Positions 26,275 to 33,509 of a stretch of 33,509 bases of DNA are shown piece by piece. The stretch comes from Sphingobium quisquiliarum P25. Its GTDB lineage: Bacteria; Pseudomonadota; Alphaproteobacteria; Sphingomonadales; Sphingomonadaceae. Location: positions 1 through 33,509 of the forward strand of contig NZ_ATHO01000153.1 of the NCBI RefSeq assembly GCF_000445065.1, given 5' to 3'. Below the pieces are notes generated by a model. That model saw nothing but the letters and a program-made list of their open reading frames with translations. It was not told the DNA's origin and did not search any database. The position numbers and the translations under genes are program-made. Numbering within the stretch: position 1 is the first letter of the stretch; each line of letters opens with the position of its first letter.

Positions 26275-27846
26275 TCAGGCGGCTTCGCGATGCCCGGCTT
26301 GCATGCCGACCAGCGCTGCGCCGGCGGGGCTTATCCGCCACCAAGCTAACAACGGGCTCGGGCCTGATTCCGCCGAGGCGAAACCCCGCTTCAATAGCAT
26401 AGTGAGAGCTGGATCGCTCGCGGACGCCAGGAAGCCCGGTTCCTTGACCGGCAATATAGCGAGTTCGGTCAGCGCGGCCCATTCCTCATCAGGCAGCAAA
26501 CGGCCGCCAATCGCGCTGCCCGCCTTGGTCGGAGCGGTTGCAACGGGTTCCGCCTTGCGGCGCTTGCGTGTCGTCGGCTTGATTTCGCCAGCGAGCGCCG
26601 AGGCGATCCGGCGGCCGACGCGATTGGCGGCCTTCACCGATGGATCATGCTGCACGTGGGCGTAGATCATGGTCGAGCGCAGGTTGGCATGGCCGAGGAT
26701 CGCGCCGGTCAGCGCCAGCGCCTCGCCGTTCGAGGTGGCCGTGGCACCGACCGTATGGCGCAGCGTGTGCGGCGTGACGCCCGGCAGCTCGGCCTTCTTG
26801 ACGATCTTGGGCCAGATGTTCTTGGTGCCCTGGAAATAGCTGTCGCCTTCATCGGCGGGGAACACATAGTCGGTGCCAGCCACCTTCTCGATGCCCTTGA
26901 GCAAGGTCGCCGCCGCCAAGCAGAGCGGGCGGATCGACTTGCCGGTCTTGCTGTCATTGAGAACGAGCAAGTCATGCTCCAGATCGACCTCATCCCATTT
27001 CAGCTCGGCGATCTCATTGCGGCGGCAGCCGGTCAGCACCCACAACCGGGTGATGTTGAGCGCCTTGATGTTGACGCCCTCGGTCTCCAATGCATCACAC
27101 GCTGCGCCGAGGCGGGCGACTTCCTCAAGTGTCAGGAACCGCGTCCGCTTGTTGTCAGACTTGTTGACCACAGCCTTTTCGCAAGGATTGGCCGCGACGA
27201 TCTCATGCCGTTTGGCGAAGCTGAACACGGCCGACAGATCGCGGAACACCTTGCGCGCCGCGCCATTGCCGCCCTTCACGATGATCCGCGTGCGCGGTCC
27301 CGTCTTCTCATTCTTCGCCGTCTTGCCCGCCTCGACATCGCGGAAGAACCGCTCGATGTCGGCGGCGTTGACCTCCGTGACGCGCTTGTGCCCGAGCAGC
27401 GGCACGACATGATGACGCAGCCGGGCGACGGTGTATTTCTTGGTCAGGGGCTTCATCGGCTGGCCCTGACGCTTGCCGCGCTGGATGAAGCAGCCTTCCT
27501 CCTCATAGCAGTCGATCAGCCCGCTCATCTTCATCTCGGCGCGTTTCGCCTTGCGCTTGTTCGCGGGATCTTCGCCGACAGTGGCAGCAGCCAGCAGTTC
27601 CTTGGCCTTCTTTCTGGCCTGCTCAATCGTCAGGGTGCCGAAGCGGCCGACCGTCATGAACCGACGTGGCGCGCTCCGGCCGCCGCCTTCGGCGCGATAG
27701 CGAATGATGAAGGTCTTGCGTCCGGTCTTCGCGATGCGAACGCCGAACCCGGACAATTCGCTATCCCAAATCTCGTAGCGCTCCGCACGCGCCTCGGCTG
27801 CATCGACGACCGTTTTCGTCAGCTTGATCGACTTGTCTTCCGTCAT
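26275..27846 (-). CDS. int: Tyrosine recombinase/integrase of the mobile element
   Basis: A 523-residue integrase. I start it at the ATG with GGAGG ten bases upstream; the frame extends to a GTG at 27891 but without support. The N terminus is an arm-type DNA-binding domain (DUF4102-like: 'KLTKTVVDAAEARAE', 'WDSELSGFGVRIAKTGRKTF'), then a core-binding SAM-like domain at about 120-230. The catalytic domain has Arg275 in 'TGCRRNEIAELKW', Lys in 'DSKTGKSIRPL', His360 and Arg363 in 'HTLRH', the second His in 'LGHANLRST', and nucleophile Tyr395 in 'MIYAHVQ'. It therefore looks active. After Tyr395 there is an extension of about 128 residues, longer than usual in this family. It points away from the tRNA-Gly-like sequence 150 bases upstream, the normal layout for an element integrated in a tRNA gene. 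Confidence 0.95.
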   Translation of the reverse strand: MTEDKSIKLTKTVVDAAEARAERYEIWDSELSGFGVRIAKTGRKTFIIRYRAEGGGRSAPRRFMTVGRFGTLTIEQARKKAKELLAAATVGEDPANKRKAKRAEMKMSGLIDCYEEEGCFIQRGKRQGQPMKPLTKKYTVARLRHHVVPLLGHKRVTEVNAADIERFFRDVEAGKTAKNEKTGPRTRIIVKGGNGAARKVFRDLSAVFSFAKRHEIVAANPCEKAVVNKSDNKRTRFLTLEEVARLGAACDALETEGVNIKALNITRLWVLTGCRRNEIAELKWDEVDLEHDLLVLNDSKTGKSIRPLCLAAATLLKGIEKVAGTDYVFPADEGDSYFQGTKNIWPKIVKKAELPGVTPHTLRHTVGATATSNGEALALTGAILGHANLRSTMIYAHVQHDPSVKAANRVGRRIASALAGEIKPTTRKRRKAEPVATAPTKAGSAIGGRLLPDEEWAALTELAILPVKEPGFLASASDPALTMLLKRGFASAESGPSPLLAWWRISPAGAALVGMQAGHREAA

Positions 27847-27935
27847 CTCGCCATGACCTCCAAGCGGTCCCGCGCTCAAATTGGTGCCCACATGGTGTCC
27901 ACCGAAAGCGGAAAATAGGGGTTTCCTCTTGGATT

Positions 27936-27964
27936 GTTCTAGCGTAGTTTGACACCGAAAACAA
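27936..27964 (-). promoter_or_regulatory. Candidate integrase promoter
   Basis: On the minus strand, TTGTTT and TAGAAC are separated by 17 bases, about 90 bases upstream of the integrase ATG. The match to sigma-70 consensus is partial. A plus-strand TTGACA (27949-27954) with TATTCA (27970-27975) at a short 15-base spacing overlaps it and points at the tRNA-like sequence. Both are weak calls. Confidence 0.25.
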
Positions 27965-27994
27965 CTTTGTATTCAGTGCTTTAATCGTAGAATA

Positions 27995-28079
27995 GCGGGC
28001 TGTGGCGAAGGCTGGAAAAGTGCCTGATGCAATTTTGCCAAGGTTGGGGTCGAGGGTTCGAATCCCTTCGCCCGCTCCA
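27995..28079 (+). pseudogene. Degenerate tRNA-Gly(GCC)-like sequence; intact 3' half is the probable attachment site
   Basis: From about 28035 the sequence matches a bacterial tRNA-Gly(GCC) as I know it: anticodon loop TTGCCAA (anticodon GCC, 28037-28039), GGTTG, variable region, T-arm GAGGGTTCGAATCCCTT, acceptor strand CGCCCGC, the U73 discriminator typical of tRNA-Gly, and an encoded CCA ending at 28079. The 5' half is altered. GCGGGCT pairs with the acceptor at six of seven positions. The D-arm is unusual, and five bases instead of one precede the anticodon stem, giving about 85 nt. The stem CAATT/GGTTG still pairs, with two G-T wobbles. I read this as the 3' tRNA copy left at one end of an integrated element, the element lying to the left and the host flank starting after 28079. 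TTTTT just downstream resembles a tRNA terminator. Confidence 0.75.
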
Positions 28080-28632
28080 GTTTTTCAATTGCTTAGATAT
28101 GCTTTTCGTCAGCAAGCATTTGATACCCTACTACATCTCCATTTGTTGGCTTTCTGACGCGCATCGCCGATAAAAAGCCGCGTAAGTTCGGCGGCGCGCA
28201 TGCGCACGCTGTGTCAATCCTGAACCGGCAACTCGGCAGAGAGCTCCCTACGTGACCGGGGCGTCAAGCTACCCGAGCGGATAGGCTTCAAACGCACGGC
28301 CTTAGCCGTGGCTCGGAAGCTCACCGTTGTCATGCCGCCATGCTGAAATCGGGCGAATTCTTCGATAGGAACGCAAGCGCTCCGGCGTAGCAACGCGACC
28401 AGCAAGCAACTGGCCAGCGAATTCGTCCCTGCTGCGATATGGGCTGAACCATCCCGCTTGACGGAATGCACCGGATTCCACCGAGCGCGCCGCCCGCATA
28501 GGGAGGTTCCGTCCTACGAAGACCGACCGTGCGACGGCCCATGCCGACAGCGAAGACGACCCTGAACCCGGCATACGGTCAGTACAAAATCTGCTCACAT
28601 GAAACCGCGCGATTAGACGACCCCGTGAAAAC
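28080..28632. other. Flank without a convincing gene
   Basis: About 550 bases between the tRNA-like sequence and the end of the efflux operon. It begins with TTTTT, compatible with tRNA termination. Several overlapping minus-strand frames of 70-98 codons exist (28214-28598), but none has a ribosome-binding site I trust or a recognisable family. Overlapping frames of this kind suggest non-coding or decayed DNA of high GC content. No CRISPR, insertion-sequence end or RNA gene was seen. Confidence 0.5.
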
Positions 28633-29757
28633 TCATGCCATGGTTCCGATCGTGCGACGGAACCGCAACAGTGCCACGGCGAAAAACGCCGCGCCGATCA
28701 CCGCAATTGCGAAAAACTGCGGCCATACAACGTCAAGACCGGCGCCCCGATACAGGATCGCCTGCCCCATCTTCACAAAGTGGGTCGTCGGCGCGGCGAG
28801 CATGATCGTCTGGACGAAATCCGGCATGCTCTCGCGCGGGGTCATGCCGCCCGACAGCATCTGGAGCGGCATCAGCACCAGCATCAGGAGCAGGCCGAAC
28901 TGGGGCATCGACCGCGCGGCGGTGCCCATGAAGATGCCGATCGATGTCGTCGCGAACAAATGGAGGCAGGCTCCCCCAAGGAACAGCGCGACCGAGCCTT
29001 CGATGGGCACATGCAGCAGGCCCCGGACAATGAATGTCAGCGAGAAAGCGCAGGCCGCCAGCACCACCAGCCCCATCGCCCAGACCTTGCTCGCCATGAT
29101 TTCGAAAGGCGTCACCGGCATGACCAGAAGATGCTCGATCGTGCCGTGCTCGCGCTCGCGGATCAGTGCCGCTCCGGTCAACACGATCGACAGCATGGTG
29201 ACGTTGTTGATGATCTCCATCAGCGAGCCGAACCAGCTTTGCGCAAGTGTCGGATTGAAGCGCGCGCGCAGGGCTAGGTCGACGGGCAGGGGCGCGGTGG
29301 CGCGCGTCCCGGCCATGAATTCGGACACCTCGCCCTGGACGATCTGCTGGATATAGCCGCCGCCGGTGAACGCCTGGCTCATCCGCGTCGCATCGATGTT
29401 GAGTTGAACGCTGGGCCGGCGGCCCGCCAGCACGTCCCGCTGGAAATCGGGTGGAATATCGAGTGCGAAGGTGAAGCGCCCGGCGTCCATGCCCTTGTCG
29501 ACCTCGCTCAACCCCACCAGCGAGGGCTGGCTGAAGTGCGGCGGGTAGAAGGCGCTGGTGATCCGGTTCGACAGCGGCGACTGATCCTCGTCGACGATCG
29601 CGATCGGGGCTTTGTTCAGCGTTTCCGGCATGCCGGTGGCCGAGATGTAGATGTTGAACGTGAAGGTGAACAGGATCAGGAACAGCATCATCGGATCGCG
29701 CAGCAGGCTGCGCAGTTCCTTGATGCCGAGCCGGTAGATATTGGCGGCGTGCTCCAC
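28633..29757 (-). CDS. ABC-2 type transporter permease (YhhJ-like)
   Basis: A 374-residue inner-membrane permease with a GTG start; AGGAG lies ten bases upstream inside the end of the preceding gene. An N-terminal helix ('MMLFLILFTFTFNIYISATG') is followed by a large periplasmic domain ('PIAIVDEDQSPLSNRITSAF', 'RFTFALDIPPDFQRDVLAGR'). About five C-terminal helices come after it, with the conserved 'IREREHGTIEHLLVMPVTPF' loop of the ABC-2 family. It is separated by three bases from the fused ATPase/permease gene, so the two permease units probably pair in one exporter. The order HlyD, RbbA-like and YhhJ-like matches the E. coli yhiI-rbbA-yhhJ cluster, a putative efflux system whose substrate is not clear. 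Confidence 0.92.
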   Translation of the reverse strand: MEHAANIYRLGIKELRSLLRDPMMLFLILFTFTFNIYISATGMPETLNKAPIAIVDEDQSPLSNRITSAFYPPHFSQPSLVGLSEVDKGMDAGRFTFALDIPPDFQRDVLAGRRPSVQLNIDATRMSQAFTGGGYIQQIVQGEVSEFMAGTRATAPLPVDLALRARFNPTLAQSWFGSLMEIINNVTMLSIVLTGAALIREREHGTIEHLLVMPVTPFEIMASKVWAMGLVVLAACAFSLTFIVRGLLHVPIEGSVALFLGGACLHLFATTSIGIFMGTAARSMPQFGLLLMLVLMPLQMLSGGMTPRESMPDFVQTIMLAAPTTHFVKMGQAILYRGAGLDVVWPQFFAIAVIGAAFFAVALLRFRRTIGTMA

Positions 29758-29760
29758 GGC

Positions 29761-32517
29761 CTAGCTCTCCTGCTTGCGCAGCAGGGCCGCGCAGACGAGC
29801 ATGATGGCCGGATAGGAAATCGCCAGTGCGGCCAGTTCGCCGCTCAGATCGGCGAAGCCCAGTCCCTTGGAGAAAACCCCCCGGCAGATGGTGACGAACT
29901 GGGTCGTGGGGAAGATCGTGCCGATGACCCGGCCCGCACCCTCCAGCGAGGAGATCGGATTGATGAGCCCGGAAAACTGAATCGCTGGCAGGATCGTGCC
30001 GACAGCGGTTGCGAACAGCGCGGCGATCTGGCTGCGCATGAAGGTGGAGAACAGAAGCCCCATCGCTGTCGCCGACAGAATATACAGGAATGCGCCCGCG
30101 GTCATCGTGGCGAGGTTGCCGGTGATCGGCACGCCGAACATCACGATCGCCATGAGAACCAGGAGGACATAGTTCAGCATGGCGAGGGCCACATAGGGAA
30201 GTTGCTTGCCGAGAAGGAATTCCAGCCGGCTGATCGGCGTCACATAGAAATTGATGATCGACCCCAGTTCCTTTTCCCGAACGACGCTGAGCGCGGTCAG
30301 GATCGCGGGGAACAGGAGCAACAGGATCGGGATCACCGCCGGCGCGATCGCGACAAGGCTTCGCACATCGGGATTGTAGCGGTAGCGCAGTTCGACATCG
30401 ACCAGACCCGACGCCGGACGCTCACCAAGTTCCTGAACCGCAAGGTCGCTGAGCCACTGCCCGTGCATGGCCTGGAGATAGCCCTGCACCGTCTCGGCCC
30501 GCTGCGGCATCGCGCCGTCCATCCATACGCCGATCTCGGACGGGATGCCGCGCCGCACGTCGCGCGCGAAATTGGGCGGAATCTCGATCGCGACGCTCAG
30601 TTCCCCCGACCGCATCCGCTTGTCCAGCTGGGCATAGTCGGTGATCTCCGGCCGCTCGACGAAATAGCGGGAGCCGGCGAGGTTCAGGGCATAGTTCCGG
30701 CTAATCGTGGTGTCGTCACGGTCGAGGACGGCGAACGGCAGGTTCTCGACATCCATGCTGATCCCATAGCCCATGATGAACATGAGGATGACGCTGCCCA
30801 GCAGGGCCAGGGTCGCGCGGATCGGGTCGCGCTGTAATTCCAGGGCCTCGCGCCTGGCATAGCTCATCATGCGTCGCTGGCTGAACCAGCCGGACAGGCT
30901 GTCGTGCGCCGGCGCGTTGCCGTCCATGATTCCCGACTTGCTGTCCGTCACGGAGGCCGGGCGGCTATCTGCATCGCCGGTCGCCTCTTTGAGGCAATCG
31001 ATAAACGCGTCTTCGAGGCTGGCGCTGCCGCGCTGCGCGACAATGGCATCGGGCGTGTCGGAAACCAGAACCTTGCCGGCATGCATCAGCGAAATCCGGT
31101 CGCACCGCTCCGCCTCGTTCATGAAGTGCGTGGAGATGAAGATCGTCACCCTGTCCTTGCGCGACAGGTCGATCATCATCTGCCAGAACTGGTCGCGCGC
31201 GATCGGATCGACGCCAGAGGTCGGCTCGTCGAGGATCAGCATCTCGGGCTTGTGGATCATCGCCACCGCAAGGCTGAGGCGCTGGCGCTGTCCGAGCGGC
31301 AATGCATCGGGCAATGCGTCCATGATCCCGGCAAGATCGAAACGCGCCTCCATCTCCGCGACCCGCGCGGGAATGTCCGCCTCAGGCACATGGAAAAGCT
31401 GCGCGTGTAGTTCGAGATTCTGCCGGACGGTCAGTTCGGAATAGAGCGAAAACGCCTGGCTCATATATCCGACGCGTCGACGCGTCGCCATATCGTCATT
31501 CTCGACCGGGCGCCCGAACAGCCATGCCTGACCTTCACTGGCCTGCAACAGGCCGGTCAGCATCTTCATCGTCGTCGATTTGCCACACCCGTTGGACCCG
31601 AGAAATCCAAAGATCTCACCGCGTTCGATGCGGAAATCGACGTGATCGACGGCGGTGAAGTCGCCGAACCGCATGGTGAGGCCCTTTGCCTCGATGGCGA
31701 TCTCGGCCGCTTCCTCCTGCCCGCGCGGGGGAATGGTGACGGCCCGGTGCCCCTTGCGGCGTTCGTCGGGCAATAGCGCGATGAACGCGCGTTCCAGCGT
31801 CGTTTCGCCAGTACGTGCGTAGAAGTCGGCGGGACTGCCAGTGGCAAGTATCTTGCCCGCGTCCATCGCGACCAGCCAGTCGAAACGGGCGGCCTCCTCC
31901 ATATAAGCGGTGGCGACAAGCACGCTCATGTCGGGTCGATCGGCCCGGATCGCGTCGATGAGATCCCAGAACTGGGCGCGTGACAACGGATCGACACCGG
32001 TTGTCGGTTCGTCCAGCAGCAGGAAATCGGGATCGTGGATCAGCGCGCAGCACAGGCCCAGCTTCTGCTTCATCCCGCCCGACAACTTGCCCGCCGGGCG
32101 TTTTCGGAATGGGGAGAGGCCCGTGCTGCGGGTCAGCCGGGTGATCCGGCGCTCCCGCTCGGCGGCGTCCTGGCCGAACAGCCGGCCGAAAAACTCCAGA
32201 TTCTCGTCGATGGAGAGTGTCGGATAGAGGTTCTTGCCCAATCCCTGCGGCATATAGGCGATGCGGGGGCAGACCGCTTCGCGATGCGCCGCATCGGCCA
32301 TGTCGCCGCCCAGCACCTCGACATGGCCCTCATGGATATGACGCGCGCCCGCGATCAGCGAGAACAGGCTCGATTTGCCCACGCCGTCCGGCCCGATCAG
32401 GGCAACCATCCGCCCGGCCGGTATGTCGAGGTCTATGCCGTCGAGCGCGATACTCTTGCCATAGCGGAGGCCGACACCCGACAGCCTGACGACCGGCTGA
32501 GGCTCTCCGCTGCTCAT
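29761..32517 (-). CDS. rbbA: Fused double-ATPase/ABC-2 permease, RbbA-like
   Basis: A 918-residue protein with two ATP-binding domains and a permease. The first domain has Walker A 'GPDGVGKS' at 42-49, signature '[11 protein letters not shown]' near 144 and Walker B '[12 protein letters not shown]'. The second has Walker A 'GSNGCGKST' near 306, a non-standard signature '[11 protein letters not shown]' near 410 and Walker B '[12 protein letters not shown]'. From about 560 to the end is an ABC-2 permease: one helix ('[15 protein letters not shown]'), a periplasmic domain ('[19 protein letters not shown]'), then five or so helices. The layout and the LPLGQ signature fit RbbA, named a ribosome-associated ATPase in E. 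coli but probably an exporter component here. Its ATG overlaps the HlyD stop by four bases. Confidence 0.93.
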   Translation of the reverse strand: MSSGEPQPVVRLSGVGLRYGKSIALDGIDLDIPAGRMVALIGPDGVGKSSLFSLIAGARHIHEGHVEVLGGDMADAAHREAVCPRIAYMPQGLGKNLYPTLSIDENLEFFGRLFGQDAAERERRITRLTRSTGLSPFRKRPAGKLSGGMKQKLGLCCALIHDPDFLLLDEPTTGVDPLSRAQFWDLIDAIRADRPDMSVLVATAYMEEAARFDWLVAMDAGKILATGSPADFYARTGETTLERAFIALLPDERRKGHRAVTIPPRGQEEAAEIAIEAKGLTMRFGDFTAVDHVDFRIERGEIFGFLGSNGCGKSTTMKMLTGLLQASEGQAWLFGRPVENDDMATRRRVGYMSQAFSLYSELTVRQNLELHAQLFHVPEADIPARVAEMEARFDLAGIMDALPDALPLGQRQRLSLAVAMIHKPEMLILDEPTSGVDPIARDQFWQMMIDLSRKDRVTIFISTHFMNEAERCDRISLMHAGKVLVSDTPDAIVAQRGSASLEDAFIDCLKEATGDADSRPASVTDSKSGIMDGNAPAHDSLSGWFSQRRMMSYARREALELQRDPIRATLALLGSVILMFIMGYGISMDVENLPFAVLDRDDTTISRNYALNLAGSRYFVERPEITDYAQLDKRMRSGELSVAIEIPPNFARDVRRGIPSEIGVWMDGAMPQRAETVQGYLQAMHGQWLSDLAVQELGERPASGLVDVELRYRYNPDVRSLVAIAPAVIPILLLLFPAILTALSVVREKELGSIINFYVTPISRLEFLLGKQLPYVALAMLNYVLLVLMAIVMFGVPITGNLATMTAGAFLYILSATAMGLLFSTFMRSQIAALFATAVGTILPAIQFSGLINPISSLEGAGRVIGTIFPTTQFVTICRGVFSKGLGFADLSGELAALAISYPAIMLVCAALLRKQES

Positions 32518-33509
32518 CGCGGCACGTTGACAGCCAGGTTGGCAGGCCAGTCGGTGCCGGTATCGATGCGGATATAGGCCATGCCGGGAAGGCCGGTCTT
32601 CACATGCGTGATATATTTTTGCAGCAGTGCCCGGTCGATACGCGCCTTCACGCGGAACATCAGCTTCTGCCGTTCGCTCGCGGTCTCCACTGTCTTGGGT
32701 GTGAATTGGGCGACATCGGCAACGAAACTGACTTTGGCGGGCACGACGTAGCCGGGCGCGGCGTCGAGCACTATGCGCACCTCATCGCCCAGCGCCACCT
32801 TGCCCGCCACAGTTTCAGGCAGAAAAAAGGTCATGTAGACATCACCCAGATCGACGAGGTTGAGGACCCGGCCGCCACCGGCCACGACCTCGCCCGGCTG
32901 CGCCACCCGATACTGGACGCGGCCTGCCCTGGGCGCCTTGAGATCACTGTCCTGGACGTCGGCCTCGATCCGCTGGATGGTAGCGCGTACCGCATCGACC
33001 TGAGAGCGCGCGCCGATTACCTGATTGCGCGCCGTGGTGATCGCGGCATCGACGGCGGCAAGCTGCGCGCGCGCAGCCTCGACCGCGGCGGCAGCACCCT
33101 CAACCTGCGCCTCATCGTCGTCGCGTTCCTGCACTGCGGTCGCGCCTTCCCGCGCCAGGGTGGTTGAACGAGTGAGGCGCTTGCGCGCGGCGTTGAGTTC
33201 CGCTTCGCGCTGCCGCACGGCGGCCTGTGCCGCGGCGCGGTTGCTCTGCTGCTGGGCGACCTGGCTCTCGGCGATCTTGATACCATTCAGCGCTTGCGCG
33301 AGCTGGGCCTCGGCTTCGGCCTTTTGCGCGACGAGGGTATCCGTATCCATATGGGCGACGACCTGCCCGGCCGTCACGAATGCCCCTTCGTCGACCAATA
33401 TGTCGCGAATGCGTCCCGGCGACTTTGCCGAAACATCAATCTCGACACCTTCCACGCGGCCGTTGCCGCCGATGATCCCCGGCGGCAGACCGGCGGGTTT
33501 GAGGACTTT
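32514..33509 (-). CDS. HlyD-family periplasmic adaptor (YhiI-like), 5' end beyond right edge
   Basis: A membrane-fusion protein that would link the ABC exporter to an outer-membrane channel. The frame is open to the right edge ('[20 protein letters not shown]' precedes the first in-window GTG at 33455), so that GTG is internal and the N-terminal membrane anchor is missing from the window. Visible parts are the biotinyl-lipoyl half ('[20 protein letters not shown]'), a long Ala/Glu/Arg-rich coiled-coil hairpin, the second lipoyl half ('[20 protein letters not shown]') and a beta-barrel region ('[20 protein letters not shown]'). It is the first gene seen of a three-gene operon with the RbbA-like and YhhJ-like genes. 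Confidence 0.93.
   Translation of the reverse strand, partial: KVLKPAGLPPGIIGGNGRVEGVEIDVSAKSPGRIRDILVDEGAFVTAGQVVAHMDTDTLVAQKAEAEAQLAQALNGIKIAESQVAQQQSNRAAAQAAVRQREAELNAARKRLTRSTTLAREGATAVQERDDDEAQVEGAAAAVEAARAQLAAVDAAITTARNQVIGARSQVDAVRATIQRIEADVQDSDLKAPRAGRVQYRVAQPGEVVAGGGRVLNLVDLGDVYMTFFLPETVAGKVALGDEVRIVLDAAPGYVVPAKVSFVADVAQFTPKTVETASERQKLMFRVKARIDRALLQKYITHVKTGLPGMAYIRIDTGTDWPANLAVNVPR

Noticed and set aside
26647..27918. Long plus-strand open frame opposite the integrase
   Set aside because: It is the antisense of a clear integrase with all catalytic residues; its Arg/Ala/Leu-rich composition is that of a shadow frame.
28214..28598. Several overlapping minus-strand frames of 70-98 codons between the tRNA-like sequence and the efflux operon
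   Set aside because: They overlap one another in different frames, lack ribosome-binding sites and show no family I recognise; chance open frames are common in GC-rich DNA.
29404..30837. 477-codon plus-strand frame opposite the efflux genes
   Set aside because: It is antisense to well-recognised ABC-2 permease and RbbA-like genes; composition is dominated by Arg, Asp, Gln and His, as expected of a shadow.
31280..31312. Loss-of-function in the second ATPase of the RbbA-like protein because its signature reads LPLGQ instead of LSGGQ
   Set aside because: This variant signature is, as far as I recall, typical of RbbA-type proteins, and the Walker A and B motifs are intact.

Overview
The window reads as the end of a conjugative mobile element in a high-GC alphaproteobacterium, most likely a sphingomonad. 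This placement is inferred from protein families (TrbI with a DUF2274 partner, a DUF3739-type haemagglutinin, SapC), base composition and a Gly(GCC) tRNA 3' part of alphaproteobacterial type. No database was searched.

Region 1 (1-2243) is the tail of a trb conjugation operon: trbI, cut by the window edge, and a DUF2274 gene. Facing it are a LysR regulator and a small membrane protein resembling entry-exclusion proteins.

Region 2 (2559-4029) is an ECF sigma factor and FecR-type anti-sigma factor pair. No TonB-dependent receptor accompanies it, which is unusual.

Region 3 (4464-25970) is one co-directional block of ten genes, mostly overlapping or closely spaced. In order they are a DUF2341/LamG/ExbB fusion, ExbD, TonB, a TpsB (FhaC/ShlB) outer-membrane transporter, a putative porin, a secreted coiled-coil protein, a 4377-residue filamentous haemagglutinin-like exoprotein, SapC, a Skp/OmpH chaperone and a 50-residue membrane peptide. 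The exoprotein has three tandem copies of its N-terminal secretion module. Its extreme C terminus is an STN domain, the domain by which FecA-type receptors talk to FecR. I propose that this is a two-partner secretion system energised by its own TonB-ExbBD complex. Its exoprotein may report secretion status to FecR and the sigma factor. The gene content is seen directly; the energising and signalling roles are inference.

Region 4 (26275-28079) is a tyrosine integrase followed by a degenerate tRNA-Gly(GCC)-like sequence with an intact 3' half. This looks like the element's attachment site, so the trb genes, the sigma pair and the secretion system would all lie on the element.

Region 5 (28080-33509) is probably chromosomal flank: about 550 bases without a convincing gene, then a minus-strand efflux operon of HlyD, a double-ATPase/permease RbbA-like protein and an ABC-2 permease. 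The HlyD gene is cut by the right edge.
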